Part shown: positions 20,318 through 32,203 of the stretch, piece after piece
Layout: each line of letters starts with the position of its first letter
How positions within the stretch are numbered: the first letter of the stretch is position 1
Origin: Periconia sp. R9002
Taxonomy: Eukaryota > Ascomycota > Dothideomycetes > Pleosporales > Periconiaceae
Direction: 5' to 3'
Length of the DNA: 64,000 nt
Assembly (NCBI GenBank): GCA_023627715.1
Contig: JAMAHW010000060.1
Location: 1-64,000, forward strand
Position numbers and translations under genes: made by a program
The notes under the pieces: generated by a model
What the model was told of the DNA's origin: nothing
What the model saw: only the letters and a program-made list of their open reading frames with translations
Database searches by the model: none

Positions 20318-22115
20318 TTAGACTCTTCGCCGCAATTTCATAGGTGCTTTACCCGCTGGATTGGATATACCACCGCCAAATCCCATCAGCGAAAAATCCT
20401 CCTCAAGCTCCAGCCCTTCTGACAAGATCTCGCAGTCAAACAACGTTACCATCAAGGCAACTGTTAGTAGAATATGTCGTTTCGCAAAATTCCTACCAGG
20501 GCAAATTCGTGGTCCGCCACCATAAGGAATCCAAGACCCCTCCAGATCTTTGGTGGAGAATTTTGGAGACGGCGACGATTCTTTCTCAGGGTATTCTAGA
20601 AATCTTCCAATCCAAAACTCGTGAATGGGATGGTTATCGTTCACGCCGGTTTTCCACGCCTTGGTGTCCATGTGCGCGACTGTAGTCGGAGTCATGGCGA
20701 TTTTGTGCTTTGGGATGATCCAATCATCAATATCCATGTCACTTCTATCCGGTACTCTGATGATGTAAAAGTGCATTCTCAAGCGTAAAGTCTCTGCGTA
20801 AACGGCTTGGAGAATGGGCAAGTGGAGTAGCTTATCAATGTCGAAGTGAACCCGCTCATCCGGGCCTTTAATCGCGAAAGGATCCAGCTCGGCCCTTACA
20901 AGTGCGAGCAAATCAGTGTCGCGAAAAACATTAAAGACACACCAGCAAGTAGTTGCAACAGAGTTTCTCGAGCTGCATAACAGTTAGAAGGGGTTCTCTA
21001 AGCTTTATACGTAAGCTTAATCACTTACGCCCATATTGCTCCCAGGTGATTGGATGCGACGGCAGTGTGATCGAAACCATCCATTGCCAAAAACATGTCG
21101 TATGACTTGCGAAAGAAGCTGCTGCCCCAGAATGAATCGTCGCCATTTTCATCTATGGCGGTAGGTTCGAAATTCTCCCTTGCGTGTTGCTGCCAAGTTC
21201 TAATGGCTTCTATCACCCTTTTCCGAGCTGCATACGCCCTGGGGGCAAGGATCTGAGGAATCCCCTGAAGATAAGTCTGCAAGTTACGGTCGAAACTCCA
21301 AAAATCGCGAGGCAAGTCTGGATTCAGTCTTAGCAGATGAGGCCCACAAAGAGCATTGAAAGTCGCAATTGTGACTTCTGTCCCGACTGTCTCCATAAGA
21401 TCGGCATAGGAGGTCCATTCATTCCCGAGGCGGTTACAAAGATCATACAACTGGTCCGTGGCGTATCTGGTATATCTTTGGTACAACGGCGATAGTCCTT
21501 TGCCTTCTAGAAACTGGGATATTGCTCGGTGCGTCAGATAATCGACGCGATTATGGGGTTCAACATTGCTGCTAGGAAGAGGCATATGAGAAGTACCAGT
21601 GTTGTCCATGTCGTATAGGTCCAAAGCCTTTTTTGGCAAACCAAACGCATATCCGAGGGCGAATTTGGTAAACGGGATAGAGGTGCACATAATAGAGTTT
21701 TTGAATAGTGACTTGATATGCTCTGGTCCTTTGATGACATAAAAATCGCCCATCAGAGTTTTGATTCGAGCTGGATGCGCACTCTGGAAAAAATGTCTAG
21801 ACCGGTCAGAAGGCCGATGGGATTACTTAGACACGTAAGATACCTTTCATCGAGCACGAAGGCTTTTGGCTTCCAGAGATAGGCAATGGGTAGGCTCCCT
21901 AGTAGGGGAAAGGCATAAGGGAAGGTGGGTGGGGCCGCCTTGATGCCGTCGCGCTTTGGGTAAGCCAGGAATGTTCTGCGGATATATATGAAGCGAAGCC
22001 ACAGTGAAACGATAAAGACTACGAGAATAAGCCCAGGCCTCGGGAGGTCTGACAGGCTCATGGCGACAGACCCAGCAATTTCATAGACGTCAAGATCGAG
22101 CATGGAAAGCGACAT
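20318..22115 (-). CDS. Cytochrome P450, CYP7/CYP8-clan-like
   Basis: Exons 22115-21844, 21796-21029 and 20972-20318, 564 aa. Intron 1 is 47 nt (GTATCT..CTGAC..CTAG) and intron 2 is 56 nt (GTAAGT..GCAG); phases close exactly. It starts MSLSMLDLDV; a second Met (MSLSDLPRPG) before the anchor helix is possible. The membrane anchor is LILVVFIVSLWLRFIYI. Motifs are an IKTLMGDFYVIKGPEHI segment typical of the clan, the ExxR helix ETLR, and the haem loop IPYGGGPRICPGR with its Cys. The I-helix lacks the usual AGxxT, as is normal in this clan. Fungal members oxidise terpenoid or sterol-like substrates; the substrate here is unknown. Confidence 0.88.
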
Positions 22116-22599
22116 TGGTGTAGTGCACCATGAGGGTGAGAGGTGTGGTGGCAATGCACGCAACCTTATGCTTGAGGGGAAATGCCCATGTTGTACAACC
22201 CGAGAGGGCAGGCATTGCACTGCCCTGCCAAGCGCTTTCGCCGCATCTCTGCAGTGAATCCAAACTGTGCTCGAATCAAACGTCGCTTATTCCTACAAAT
22301 TCGGAGGCTGCGTGGTAAGCACATCGGGATTCCAACCGTACTATAAATAGCTTGTTAAATTATTTATTATGAATAGTGCTCTACTCTATCATTCATATAT
22401 TCATCGGGAGGCGACGTGCATGCAGGACAAGCTATGGTGGGTGAAATTTTGGTACCGATCAGCTTACGCCTGTTGATGGCATTCGAAGCTCATTATTTAG
22501 TATGCCTCGCGGCCCATGAAAACCAGCTGGTGTTTTGGGGAAATTCAACAACTTTGTTGCTGCTGGACGTTGCACATTCCTGTGCAGTTCCTAGACGTC
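22116..22599. promoter_or_regulatory. Bidirectional promoter region, P450 and rhodopsin-domain gene
   Basis: 484 bases between divergent start codons. A TATAAATA-type element lies at about 22343. No other site is identified. Confidence 0.5.
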
Positions 22600-24002
22600 A
22601 TGCACGCTGAACTCGCTCTGCAAGTGCGCCAAGTCGCAACACACCCCCAGGAGGCTAAACGGCTGATTGAGTCGTCCAGCAATATCCATATGCGACCATT
22701 TCAGGTAGCCACACAAAACGCTGTTTTTTAACTAATATTTAGCTAATTTTGCATAGATTACCGTAGGGATATTAACAGGGCTTGCACTTTGTTGCTTCGT
22801 TTTGAGGATCCTTGTACGACTCAAATACCAAAGACGACTCCGCTTAGACGATTCATTCGTCATCATCGCTGCCGCCTGTCTATGCGCAGCGACTGGAATT
22901 TTATACCACATTTGCTATTTCCTCTACCTGCACTTGGCGGCCTTACATGTGCCAGAACTCCTCCCCTACCTCCTCTCGGAATTCAGTCAACTCCTCGACA
23001 AACAGAAAAAGGTTTATCCGTTTCTCGCAATGATATGGACAACCACATTTGCCGTCAAAGGGTGCTTCCTAACATTCATGCGTCCCCTCGTCTGGCACAT
23101 CTCGCGAGCAATGAACTGGTATTATTGGTTCGTTGTTGTATTTAGCATCTTGTCTTGGGCATACGTTGTCGCCGAACCGTTTATTATATGCCCATACTTT
23201 GGAATAGATGCAGGTTAGTGTTGGACTAAGCACTTGCATACCATGGCTGATTATCGTGATAGTGAAATGCTTCACTTCGACTGTCGCTGGCGAAAAGACG
23301 TTGGGACTTACCGCTTCGGTCACGGTCCTCGATATATTATCTGATATAATGAGTATGTATAGTGCTGCTGTTCAAAACACCTAGAAATCTGACATGAGAT
23401 TAGTCGTCAGCATACCAATAATTATTCTAAGGGGGTCCCAACTCAGCCGGTCCACCAAGTTCGGCTTGGCCGTCTTTCTTTGTTTGTCCATCTTCATGGC
23501 AATTTGCGCTTTAATTAGGATTATCGGCTTCCATTATAGAGGACTTGAAGATGACGTTTGGGAGCTCTTTTGGCAGCAGATTGAAGGAGCAATTGCTGTC
23601 ATGATGGCGTCAATAATAGCATTCCGGACCCTCTTTGTCAAACTAGACACAAACAGCGACGACGTAACAACACCCCGTAGTCCATTCGAGAGCTTCTACC
23701 ATCAGGTCTTGAGGCGATTCCGATCTCTAGCTCAAGCGAAGCCCGACGAGAAGCCAAGTTCAAGTTTTATGACCCCACATGCATCCTTTATCAAGCTTCC
23801 AAGAATGCCAGCCCCCACCTTTTCAAGTGTAAGATCGTTCATTCGCAGGAACAATCGAACTAATGTAAGCACTACTAGATCTGATACGCTGGATTCAACG
23901 ACCGACGTGTTAGTGGAGGACTATCATACGGTAATAAAAGGGCAAAAAGGTTCTTCCAGAGAGGCAACCTCCTCGCCTACAAGGTCACCAAGATATACTT
24001 GA
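22600..24002 (+). CDS. Integral membrane protein, fungal rhodopsin-domain family
   Basis: Four exons: 22600-22704, 22757-23213, 23263-23352 and 23404-24002, 416 aa. Introns are 49-52 nt, and the third closes only with the acceptor GATTAG at 23403. About seven membrane helices are visible: TVGILTGLALCCFVLRIL, DSFVIIAAACLC, WTTTFAVKGCF, WYYWFVVVFSILSWAYVV, VTVLDILSDIMIVSIPIIIL, FGLAVFLCLSIFMAICALIR, and AIAVMMASIIAFRTLF. The ICPYFGID..KCF segment and LDILSDIMIVSIP are the family signature. The cytosolic tail is Ser/Thr-rich. Relatives include PTH11-like receptors, but a CFEM domain is absent, so the ligand and role are unknown. The start at 22600 is preferred; an in-frame Met at 22516 is possible. 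Confidence 0.85.
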
Positions 24003-24384
24003 ATTGATTGTTATGGATGGGGAAGCCTACGCGCTTCTCGGACTATGTTCGTTCAAATTGTATTAAAAGACGTTTTGTGTTTCACGCAGCAGGTTATGTA
24101 CAATTTACACACTTTTGAAAAGTTAACATGAGTTTTTTTGAATAGCACAAACATCTTATCCAGTGATATTTTGGTCTTAAAGGTGGTCCGGCTTTTTCGG
24201 TTATTACTTTTGGATCTTGTTTTTGTTGAGGTAGAACCCCTCCGAAATGTTCAACCAAATATACTTTAATTATATTTAGAGTAGTTAACTATAATCTATA
24301 TCGTGCGGTATACCGAGCGGGAGGAGATCAAGCGAGGGACCTAGCGACTCCCCAAAAACAAAGCGATACTCGTGCCTACTTCCA

Positions 24385-24800
24385 CAGCTCCCAACGACAG
24401 GAGCGCTTGGAATAAAGGACCTCATGGCGAGCATCGAGTTGACACATTTTGGGCAGCGTTTCCCGGTGTTCCCTAACGATCCTTCTAGTGGATCCAGGAA
24501 GAAGCCTTTCGACAACGACACCGAGCGCAAGGGTCTCGAGTTTCAAAGCGATGCACTAGGACCTCAGAAAGTAAAATTCAGCCTCGACGGTATGAGTGGC
24601 TCCTGGATCCCATATGGTGGCGGGCCTCGTATTTGTCCTGGAAGGCACCTCTCAAAACGCCAGATCATGCTAATAATAGCTATGATGATAACTGCTTTCG
24701 AAGTCGAGTTCGACACAGAGCAAGATATTCCAATGCGAGAGGACGCCTACGGAACGTTTTAGATGAGAAGGCGATCACAGAGCGAAGTTGTAGTTTGATG
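24385..24800 (+). pseudogene. C-terminal cytochrome P450 fragment
   Basis: Reads GPHGEHRVDTFWA, shifts frame by one base, then FPVFPNDPSSGSRKKPF and a haem loop IPYGGGPRICPGRHLSK, then ends early at TAG after DAYGTF. The expected final MRRRS-like residues follow the stop. No N-terminal two thirds are present. It resembles the family of the P450 at 20318 and may be left from an earlier gene copy. Confidence 0.8.
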
Positions 24801-27457
24801 AGCAAGATTTTAAATGGAATGAGCAACTTTCAATACTCAGAGTATAGCAGATGGCATTGTGCAGGCACTGATTCCCCACGAAATCTACGTAATCGAACTG
24901 GACTGTTGTTGTATTGCAACCGAAATATTGCTGCTCGTGTCCCACCAGTTGCTTCACAGATCCAGGAGACTATTCATAACATTGTTCATCTACGGAGGAC
25001 TTGCTTCAAACGTCATGTCGGGCTCTGGCAAGATTATGCACCTGTCATCAATTTCTGTCATGAATCCATATTATGCTCAGATGCGTGCCGATTTGCGGAA
25101 TGAAGCTGTGCCGTACATTCGTGCCTTCCTAAGTGGTCAGCATAGTGTGACACTACACATTATTTTTAGTCTTATTAACAGGGGTGCTTGCTTCTCAATG
25201 TGGGGGCAAGCCTAGTGAAAGCAGAAGGCAACATCACGGCACAGCTTGCCCTTAATGTGTGCGCCCATTGACAGCTTTGACCTCGAAGGTCGCACATGTT
25301 AGAAGGGACACCAACAAGGAACCCATGTGGCAATCCAAGTGAGGGGTAAATTGTTCGCCTTTTTTCTTCGGTTGTCTCAGAATCCCCCAATTCCACGGCT
25401 CCTTGCCTTCAGGTGGAACAGGAGCAACAAACGCCATGATAAGCAGGGCATATCTCAAGGCTGATAGGTCGAAAGCAAGAATAATGCACCCGCAGTGAAT
25501 GCCGTGCCGTATAAGACTGCAGCCAGTAGGGCAGCAACGCATCCGATACCACGCAACATGGCCAACCACCCGATAGGTAATCTTATCTTGCCAGAAAGGG
25601 AACCCAACAATAGAAAGCGGGTAATAGCCGCTGTAGGACGTATTACGGGCTGAGGCGAGGCGCCATGCTCAACGGCCCGATAATATGGGGCATCCGCATC
25701 CAAACACGATTTTTAACGCCCACGGAGTGGTTGTTTGATCCCAGAACATGATGACATGACTAATGTGCAGCATTTAATTGTAGAGGTCGGATTGCAGGTG
25801 GTTGCCTGCCTCTATATTCGGTTGGGGCGCAGGCAAACCATGCGCTTGTAGGGTCGGTCTGCCTCAACGTTAGGTTAGCGAGCTGGCAATGAATTCACTG
25901 TCTTCTGTCTGCCTCGTCCTCCCTAAGAAACGTAGGAACTATGTTATACATCAAAATTCTAGAAATGGTCAAGGCTCGCTGATTTTACCATCGACATATC
26001 CATACCGCTATCAACCATTCATCTTCCGGATGGCGTACCTCTCTTTCCAGTCTCTTGGAACGCAATTGCGGAAAATCTTCACTATCCTATTAATTGGGGA
26101 CTTCCCATTTGCGCTAGCGTTCATTTTCCAATTCTTTGCCCTACCATATAATTATAAAGGAATCCGGAATGAACAGTTGTCAATGAAAGACCATAAAACG
26201 TTTAACATGTGGAATCATTCACCATACACTCTGATCCAGCCGGACGAGGCATATGATTGACTACAACATCGGCTCCTGGTCAAGTCAATAGTAAGTTTGG
26301 CAAAATCAATTCTCTAAATGCTAAAGTTCACATGCAAGAAGTGCACCGTATATCCTGTAGGTAGTGTAACAGTATTCCTCATAAGACACGGAAAAGTACG
26401 TCCCGGGTCCATATACGGTCACACAAAACACGACGGTAGTTTTAGGCTGTATGTATAGTAAGTGAAGTCCGAATCTGGGTGATGCTCTTTATGGAAGTTT
26501 TGACTGCGATACCAGCCCCAATAGCTGATGCACGCAAAAACCTTTGGGGATGGGGATATCTCACCTCACATACGAGATAAGGCTAAATGTTAAAAAGAAC
26601 AGATGCATTGTGATGAAAAGGACCGCTTACTTTGCCTCCACGGTGTATCACTCTTCTTGGTGAATAGATATACTTTACAGGCATATATCCACACTCTCTT
26701 TACGATGGTGCATTCTCAAGAGCACGTAAGATAGCGTTGGTCTCTAGTCTGTGATGGAGTTTCAAATATTGGTGCACGACATGTGCTGGGAGCGATTACA
26801 GGTAGGTTTTTCCAGGAGGTTCCATTTCGTCAACGGAATACTCATTCACCGTGGAGAGATGTGAAAGACGATGTGGGGCAACCTGAGCTTCTCGTGCTCA
26901 GAATCTAGCCATCTGCAAGCATTTGACCATTTGATGAACAGTTCCGATCTTTTCATATCGCAAGGCAAGATCGAAGGCGACTCCATCGCAGTCGTCGTTG
27001 TCGGGAGGTCAGTACGTATAAAACCAGTGATACATCCGCTTACTTACTCCTCTTCCTCTTCTACTTTGCTTATTCGTACCTTTTGATGTAGATACATCTT
27101 TAAAGGTAACTTATTTATAATCTGCTGCCTATGTGTGTGAAAGGATTGTATATGAGATTTCCTCGACAACCGGGCCAGCGACGAGATCTCTGACCGACTC
27201 GCCTTCTCGGGCGCAGAATTGGGTATTGATCTTCTATTAGTGACAGGAGGCACAGTCGCATCGTTAACCATCTACCTCATCAAAGGCGGTGACTTTACCG
27301 GGACTCTCGATTTAGGCCATTCACAGGATGACAAGGGTGCCTACTGCGATCGCCCTTGGGAGGTCCACGCACTGTGCCATCACAGTCACCTGAAGTGTGT
27401 TCTTTGGAATTGAACATCCTCAAGAACTGGAGAACAGACGAACAAAGATACAATGAG
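24801..27457. other. Gene-poor stretch
   Basis: Only weak frames: 24859-25215 and 25889-26260 on the plus strand lack domains and start context, and a frame-shifted minus-strand pair (25252-25703) is listed separately. Around 27180-27400 a plus-strand frame reads AELGIDLLLVTGG and SQDDKGAYC, which may be a piece of a decayed gene. No RNA gene was noticed. Confidence 0.4.
25252..25703 (-). pseudogene. Possible frame-shifted small membrane protein
   Basis: Two overlapping minus-strand frames join across a +1 shift near 25455-25480. The first begins MDADAPYYRAVEHG and has a hydrophobic helix (GCVAALLAAVLYGTAFTAG). The second continues with ALRYALLIMAFVAPVPPEG and a tail. No family is recognised; the frameshift argues against function unless the assembly is wrong. 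Confidence 0.3.
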
Positions 27458-28057
27458 ATGGAGTCTTTTGAGGCCAAAATCTATCGCTTCATGAATTCTG
27501 AGGGGACGTTAGTGGCATGCTGGGAACGCTCGCCTCTGAGAACGAGGAAAGAGTGGATGCATTCTGAGGCCACCGCCGTTTTCGCATCGACTCTTATGGA
27601 CATTCAGAAGAAAGACTGGAAGTCCGTGATGAAAAACCAGTTACGCGAATTTTGCCGAATTTCTGGCTTTAAAAGCAAAAAGCCAGCACCACTAGCAGAT
27701 GGTCAAGAGAAGCTCTTACAGGAGATATTGTGCTTGGAGGACCTGGCAGGCCAACAGACACAATCATTGAAAAGGATTGTGCTCGACAAAGGAACCCACC
27801 CTGCTATTGAATGTGCTGAGACATGGAAATTATCATGCTTGTACCACCCCGACATTTTTCTCCAATCGCTTCAAGACAGGCCTGAACTGTATTCTGCTAC
27901 CCGGATCGAAAAAGCCGCAGTCCTCACGACACTGGGTAAATATTCAATCTTGGAGGAGATTACGAAAAGCGAGGGTTTTTCACATAAAAGTCTTGAGTTT
28001 CTTTATGAATGCAAAAAAACAGGAGATCTCTGTCGTCGGTGTGAAAGACAACCGTAG
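27458..28057 (+). CDS. Hypothetical protein
   Basis: Open frame of 199 codons from the first ATG (MESFEAKIYRFMNSEG). The same frame is open further upstream to about 27330 but without an ATG, so an upstream exon may be missing; I could not find a splice that fits. The protein is charged and helical with no signal peptide, membrane segment or known motif. A C-terminal ECKKTGDLCRRCERQP has four Cys. Transcript evidence would decide whether this is a gene or a relic. Confidence 0.35.
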   Translation: MESFEAKIYRFMNSEGTLVACWERSPLRTRKEWMHSEATAVFASTLMDIQKKDWKSVMKNQLREFCRISGFKSKKPAPLADGQEKLLQEILCLEDLAGQQTQSLKRIVLDKGTHPAIECAETWKLSCLYHPDIFLQSLQDRPELYSATRIEKAAVLTTLGKYSILEEITKSEGFSHKSLEFLYECKKTGDLCRRCERQP

Positions 28058-28690
28058 CACGCCTTTCATCATGCGTGATCAGACTGGCTCTCGAACAACG
28101 GAGGTGGTGAACACTTTGTATGATCGTGTGAGGTCTTCCTCACTCGTTCCATGTCACATCTAATGTTCCCAGCTTGTCGACCAGGACGGACGTCATTGAA
28201 TCATGTGAGTGGGTTGACGACTTCGGACTGGGGGAATAATTCCATTATTACAACTCTAATATGTCTAGACTTATCGCGAACCATCGACCAAGACCGGGGC
28301 AGCTCACGCTACTTATATATGTCTTATGCAGTCGCTCCGCGCCTTGCATGAGCGGTTATATGCTTTGAATATCTAAATTCGCGCTCAACCTCCAAATAAC
28401 CCCGAGATCACATCCAAGATGATGCAAGTCAGCTAGATGCCACACCTGCTGTCCACTAAGCCCGCCTAACTAGGCATAGCTGCGGAGAAATTAAGGCTGG
28501 AACCGGGAATCATGAAAACTCATCGTTGTAACTCCGAAGATTATTTCCGTGATAGCTAAGCCCATTTAGTTAGAAGCAGCATCCTTAATCCTTTATCTCC
28601 GTTCTAGTTTTAGACAAGCTCAGTGCTGGTTCTTATTCTACATTAATCCCTTACAGCACACAAACTCGTTCTCACCCATCCATATCCGCT
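28058..28690. other. Intergenic, no gene seen
   Basis: Promoter side of the ABM-domain gene. No domain-bearing frame. Confidence 0.5.
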
Positions 28691-29239
28691 ATGTCTACAA
28701 AGAAACAACTTACCGTGTTCGTAACCTTCTACGTTGACCCCGCCAAGATTGAAGACTGGAAGGAAGCGCATAGACCAGTGTGGGCAAACTGCGCACAAGA
28801 GCCCGAATGCCTCCTCTTCGACGTTTTCCAAGACCCTTCTGTCCCTGGGAAAATGCGCCTGGTTGAAGTATGGAGCGAGGATCGTGACTGGTTCGAAAAG
28901 GTCTGTCTCACAAACATTGCTAGCCTCGGCGACCATCAGCACTGTTCTCCGCCTAAACCAGATTTCCGTGAGAGAGTGCAAATTTCTTACCTTCATTTTA
29001 GTTACATAGTAGAACGCAGCTGATGTCGCTTATAGAAACAACTAACAAAATCCTATTACAAGACACTCTGGGAAAAGTCACGTCCTACGTGGACCAAGGA
29101 AAGTAAGATTCTCCCTGAATAATCTCTGGACATGCAAGTACTTACAGCTAAACTAGTGGAGATTGAATATTTCGAGCGACTAGGAGAAGGATCCTCTTTC
29201 AGACATGCCTATTTTGATGGCGGTCGTAGCATGGATTGA
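28691..29239 (+). CDS. ABM-domain (antibiotic biosynthesis monooxygenase-like) protein
   Basis: Three exons: 28691-28900, 29036-29102 and 29148-29239, 122 aa. Introns are 135 and 45 nt, phases close, and splicing restores the expected SYYKTLWEKSRPTWTKE and the ending YFERLGEGSSFRHAYFDGG. It is a compact alpha/beta barrel of the dimeric ABM superfamily: TVFVTFYVDPAKIEDW, the PECLLFDVFQDP strand, and RLVEVWSEDRDWFEK. Members are quinone-forming monooxygenases, haem-degrading enzymes or small-molecule binding proteins, and these residues do not tell which. No signal peptide, so cytosolic. Neighbours are a permease and an amidase, giving a possible small catabolic group. Confidence 0.85.
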
Positions 29240-30018
29240 TCAACAGGGAGATCAGAAGCGCCCACCAGTTGACATACTCTCGAAATAGTCGTCTAGGCGA
29301 TTGAAGAACCCAAATCGCGAACGCAACAGCAAACTATCTCGTGTATGCCTACAAATCTCGAATTTTTCCGCCTTCACGATCCCCACCAGATTGTGTGCGA
29401 CCCTACGTGTATTTAGCGCGGAGAAATAATATTAAAATATATGCATCACGAATGAGCTTCATAATCCTTAACCCTTCAACCCCAGATGGAACCCTATTGC
29501 AAGAATCGCCATCCTGCTTGAACATAAAATCAATAGAATATATGCCCCGCAACCAGCGACGACACCAATGTTTCCGTATTTGTAGTTGTACACTCCTCTC
29601 TTCCTGAGGATGGGGCCCCAACGCCAAGGGAACGCTAAACTCGGGGAACAGGAGCGCCACAGCGGCTCAGCCCCGCCGCCAAAGACATGGCTCGCGCGTC
29701 CCAGCACTTGCCTGACTGGAAACGCCCCGCGAAACTTGAACAAACGGGATGTATAAGTAACCAAGTACCATGGCCTGACCGGAGGAATGTTACCACTCGT
29801 AACCAACCCTCAAGAAGGAGCATTTGCTGTATGCCGTCGCCTCGGCTGATGGCTAATCATTTTACAGGTCGTCTATGGAGGCGTCGCTTAGCGCAAAGAG
29901 CGGGGGCGTCTGGGACGGGACCTATAATAGCACTGCCATGCTGTCAGCGGACGAACGCCTCCTGGGTAGCTTTCCTCTTTGTCGAGTCTTATTGCTTTCT
30001 CACGCCTACCCATCCTTT
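29240..30018. other. Intergenic, permease promoter
   Basis: No convincing gene on either strand. Several overlapping short frames lack domains. The permease frame is open upstream of the chosen ATG to about 29875, so a longer leader is possible. Confidence 0.45.
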
Positions 30019-31857
30019 ATGTCTGGCAAGGGAACGTCGAAGAGCGGCGGCGCCGCCCGCCTTGATCTCACAAGTGTCGAGGATGCCAATACTAACATTG
30101 TGTATGAGAAGAATGGCAATGAGAATGATGAGCAGGACATGGACCGTATGGGTAAACTGCAAGAGCTGAGGGTGAGTGTCGCTTGTCGCGTACAACGCTG
30201 GACGTTGATGGCGTTGGTGTGCTGATCAGCCGATGAGCAGCGAAATTTTAAGTTCATGTCCATCTTTGGATACGCTGTCATCCTTGGAAGCACCTGGGAG
30301 TACGCCCTGGTGTGAGTTGAACTCCAGCCTTCATTTGCGCCACGTCGATCGTTATGCATTAACTCATGTTCCTATACCGCAGCATTATCGGCATATCGCT
30401 TAGCAATGGAGGGCCTGCTGGAGGTATCTGGATGTTCCTCGCTGTCTGCTTTGGCATGTTGTTTGTTATGCTCTCCATGGCGGAGATGGCATCCATGGCA
30501 CCCACATCGGGCGGCCAATACCACTGGGTTAGCGAATTGGCCCCCAGGAAACATCAAAAGTTTCTCAGCTACATTGTTGGTGTGTTTCCTTCTGGTCTGA
30601 AACCAACACTGCAAAGCTGATGGATACATTCAGGGTGGATGTGTGTTATCGGGTGGCAGGCGGCTATGGCCACTACAGCGTTTGCCACTACTCAACAGCT
30701 TCAAGGCCTGATTGCTTTGAACGTGCCATCTTATATCATCAAAGGATGGCATAGCACTCTCTGCAGCATCGCGATTACCACCTTCGCCATTATCTGGAAT
30801 ACCATCTTCGTCAGACAGCTTCCACTGATCGAGGGTCTTGGACTGACCCTCCATGTCTTCGGGTTCTTCTCCTTCGTCGTCGTACTGTGGGTTATGGGGC
30901 CACGTTCAGACCCTAAAACGGTATGGACTACCTTCCAGGATAACAGTGGATGGGGAAATGTAGGCCTTTCTACGCTTGTTGGTATCCTCGGTCCCATAGT
31001 AACGCTCATTGGCTCCGATTCTTCATGCCACCTGTCTGAGGAGTTGAGAGATGCGGCGTACGTCCTCCCTAGAGCTATGGTGGCCACCGCTATTGTAAAC
31101 TACTCTCTAGGGTTCGTCATGACAGTTACCGTCATGTCGACACTCGGCAGTGACGTGTCTGCGATTTTAGGCACAACGTATGGCCAACCATGGATCCAAG
31201 TCCTCCTCAACGCTACAGAGTCAAAAGTCGGAACATCGATCATGACGGCAGTCCTCTGGCTTCTACTACTTTTCTGCTCAATCAACCAGATTACGACCTC
31301 GTCTCGTCAGCTCTTCGCCTTTGCCCGTGATCAAGGCCTCCCCTTCTCAGAATTCCTTGCTCACGTACGTTGGGACCTTTCCTTTTCTGAACTCCTTGTT
31401 TGCAAAGTCATTGACATTTTTTCAGGTGCGTCCGGGCATGGACGTCCCCGTGAATGCAGTCCTGGTGACTCTTCTCTGCACAACACTTCTCTCTTTAATC
31501 ATCATTGGATCGACAATCGCTTTCAACGTCATCACTTCTCTCGGCCAGCTCGGCCTTGTGTCGTCCTATATTGTTGTCATCGGCTGTATTTTCGCAAAGC
31601 GACTGCGCGGGGAAGCTCTCCTTCCCTCACGATTCAATCTCGGTCGAGCTGGAATAGTCATCAATGCTTTGGCCTTATGCTTTCTATCGCTGGCGTTTGT
31701 ATTTCTTTTCTTCCCCGCAGCGCCGCACCCGACACCACAAAGCATGAACTGGAGCTGTCTCATGTATGGATTCATTTTGGCCTTTTCACTTGCTTACTAC
31801 TATGTCTGGGGGAGACACAATTATATGGGACCGGTGGAATATGTAAAGAATCGGTAG
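30019..31857 (+). CDS. GABA/choline-type amino-acid permease (APC superfamily)
   Basis: Five exons: 30019-30171, 30241-30311, 30383-30579, 30634-31364 and 31426-31857, 527 aa. Introns are 54-71 nt; all phases close and rejoin conserved text (QELR-RNFKFMS, YIVG-WMCVIGWQ, LAH-VRPGMDVPVNAV). The cytosolic N-terminus is followed by about 12 membrane helices. The FGYAVILGSTWE, SNGGPAGGIWMF and MAPTSGGQYHWVSELAP segments are diagnostic of the fungal amino-acid/choline transporter family. It imports small amines or amino acids at the plasma membrane; the exact substrate is not readable. It is convergent with the amidase, which could use the nitrogen supplied. Confidence 0.9.
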
Positions 31858-32203
31858 TGGGACGCCTATTTAGCCAAGTAGGTGCGCTGCGAATTGATGA
31901 CGCACAAGGTTCATCGAATTCTGTACGTTAACCCGACGGCCAAGTTGTTCCATCTCTGAATCAAACCGAAGGCGATAGTTGTGCAATCTTTTAATGGACA
32001 TGGAAGCTTTCAATTTTATATCGTTATTCCTGGACATTGCCACGAGACGTCGAGCACCTCGAGCAGCTCCCAGCAGTAGCTATCTATGTATGTATTTCTA
32101 AAAAAGCGGGTGACCCGTTGGAGTTTTCAAGTAGTCACCTTTGCCAACGAGCCAGATGATGGCTGGCAGGAGCCACTCCATCTTCCAATTTCTCAGCCAG
32201 CAT
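31858..32203. other. 3' space between convergent genes
   Basis: 346 bases between the permease and amidase stop codons, expected to hold both polyadenylation signals. No gene. Confidence 0.6.
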
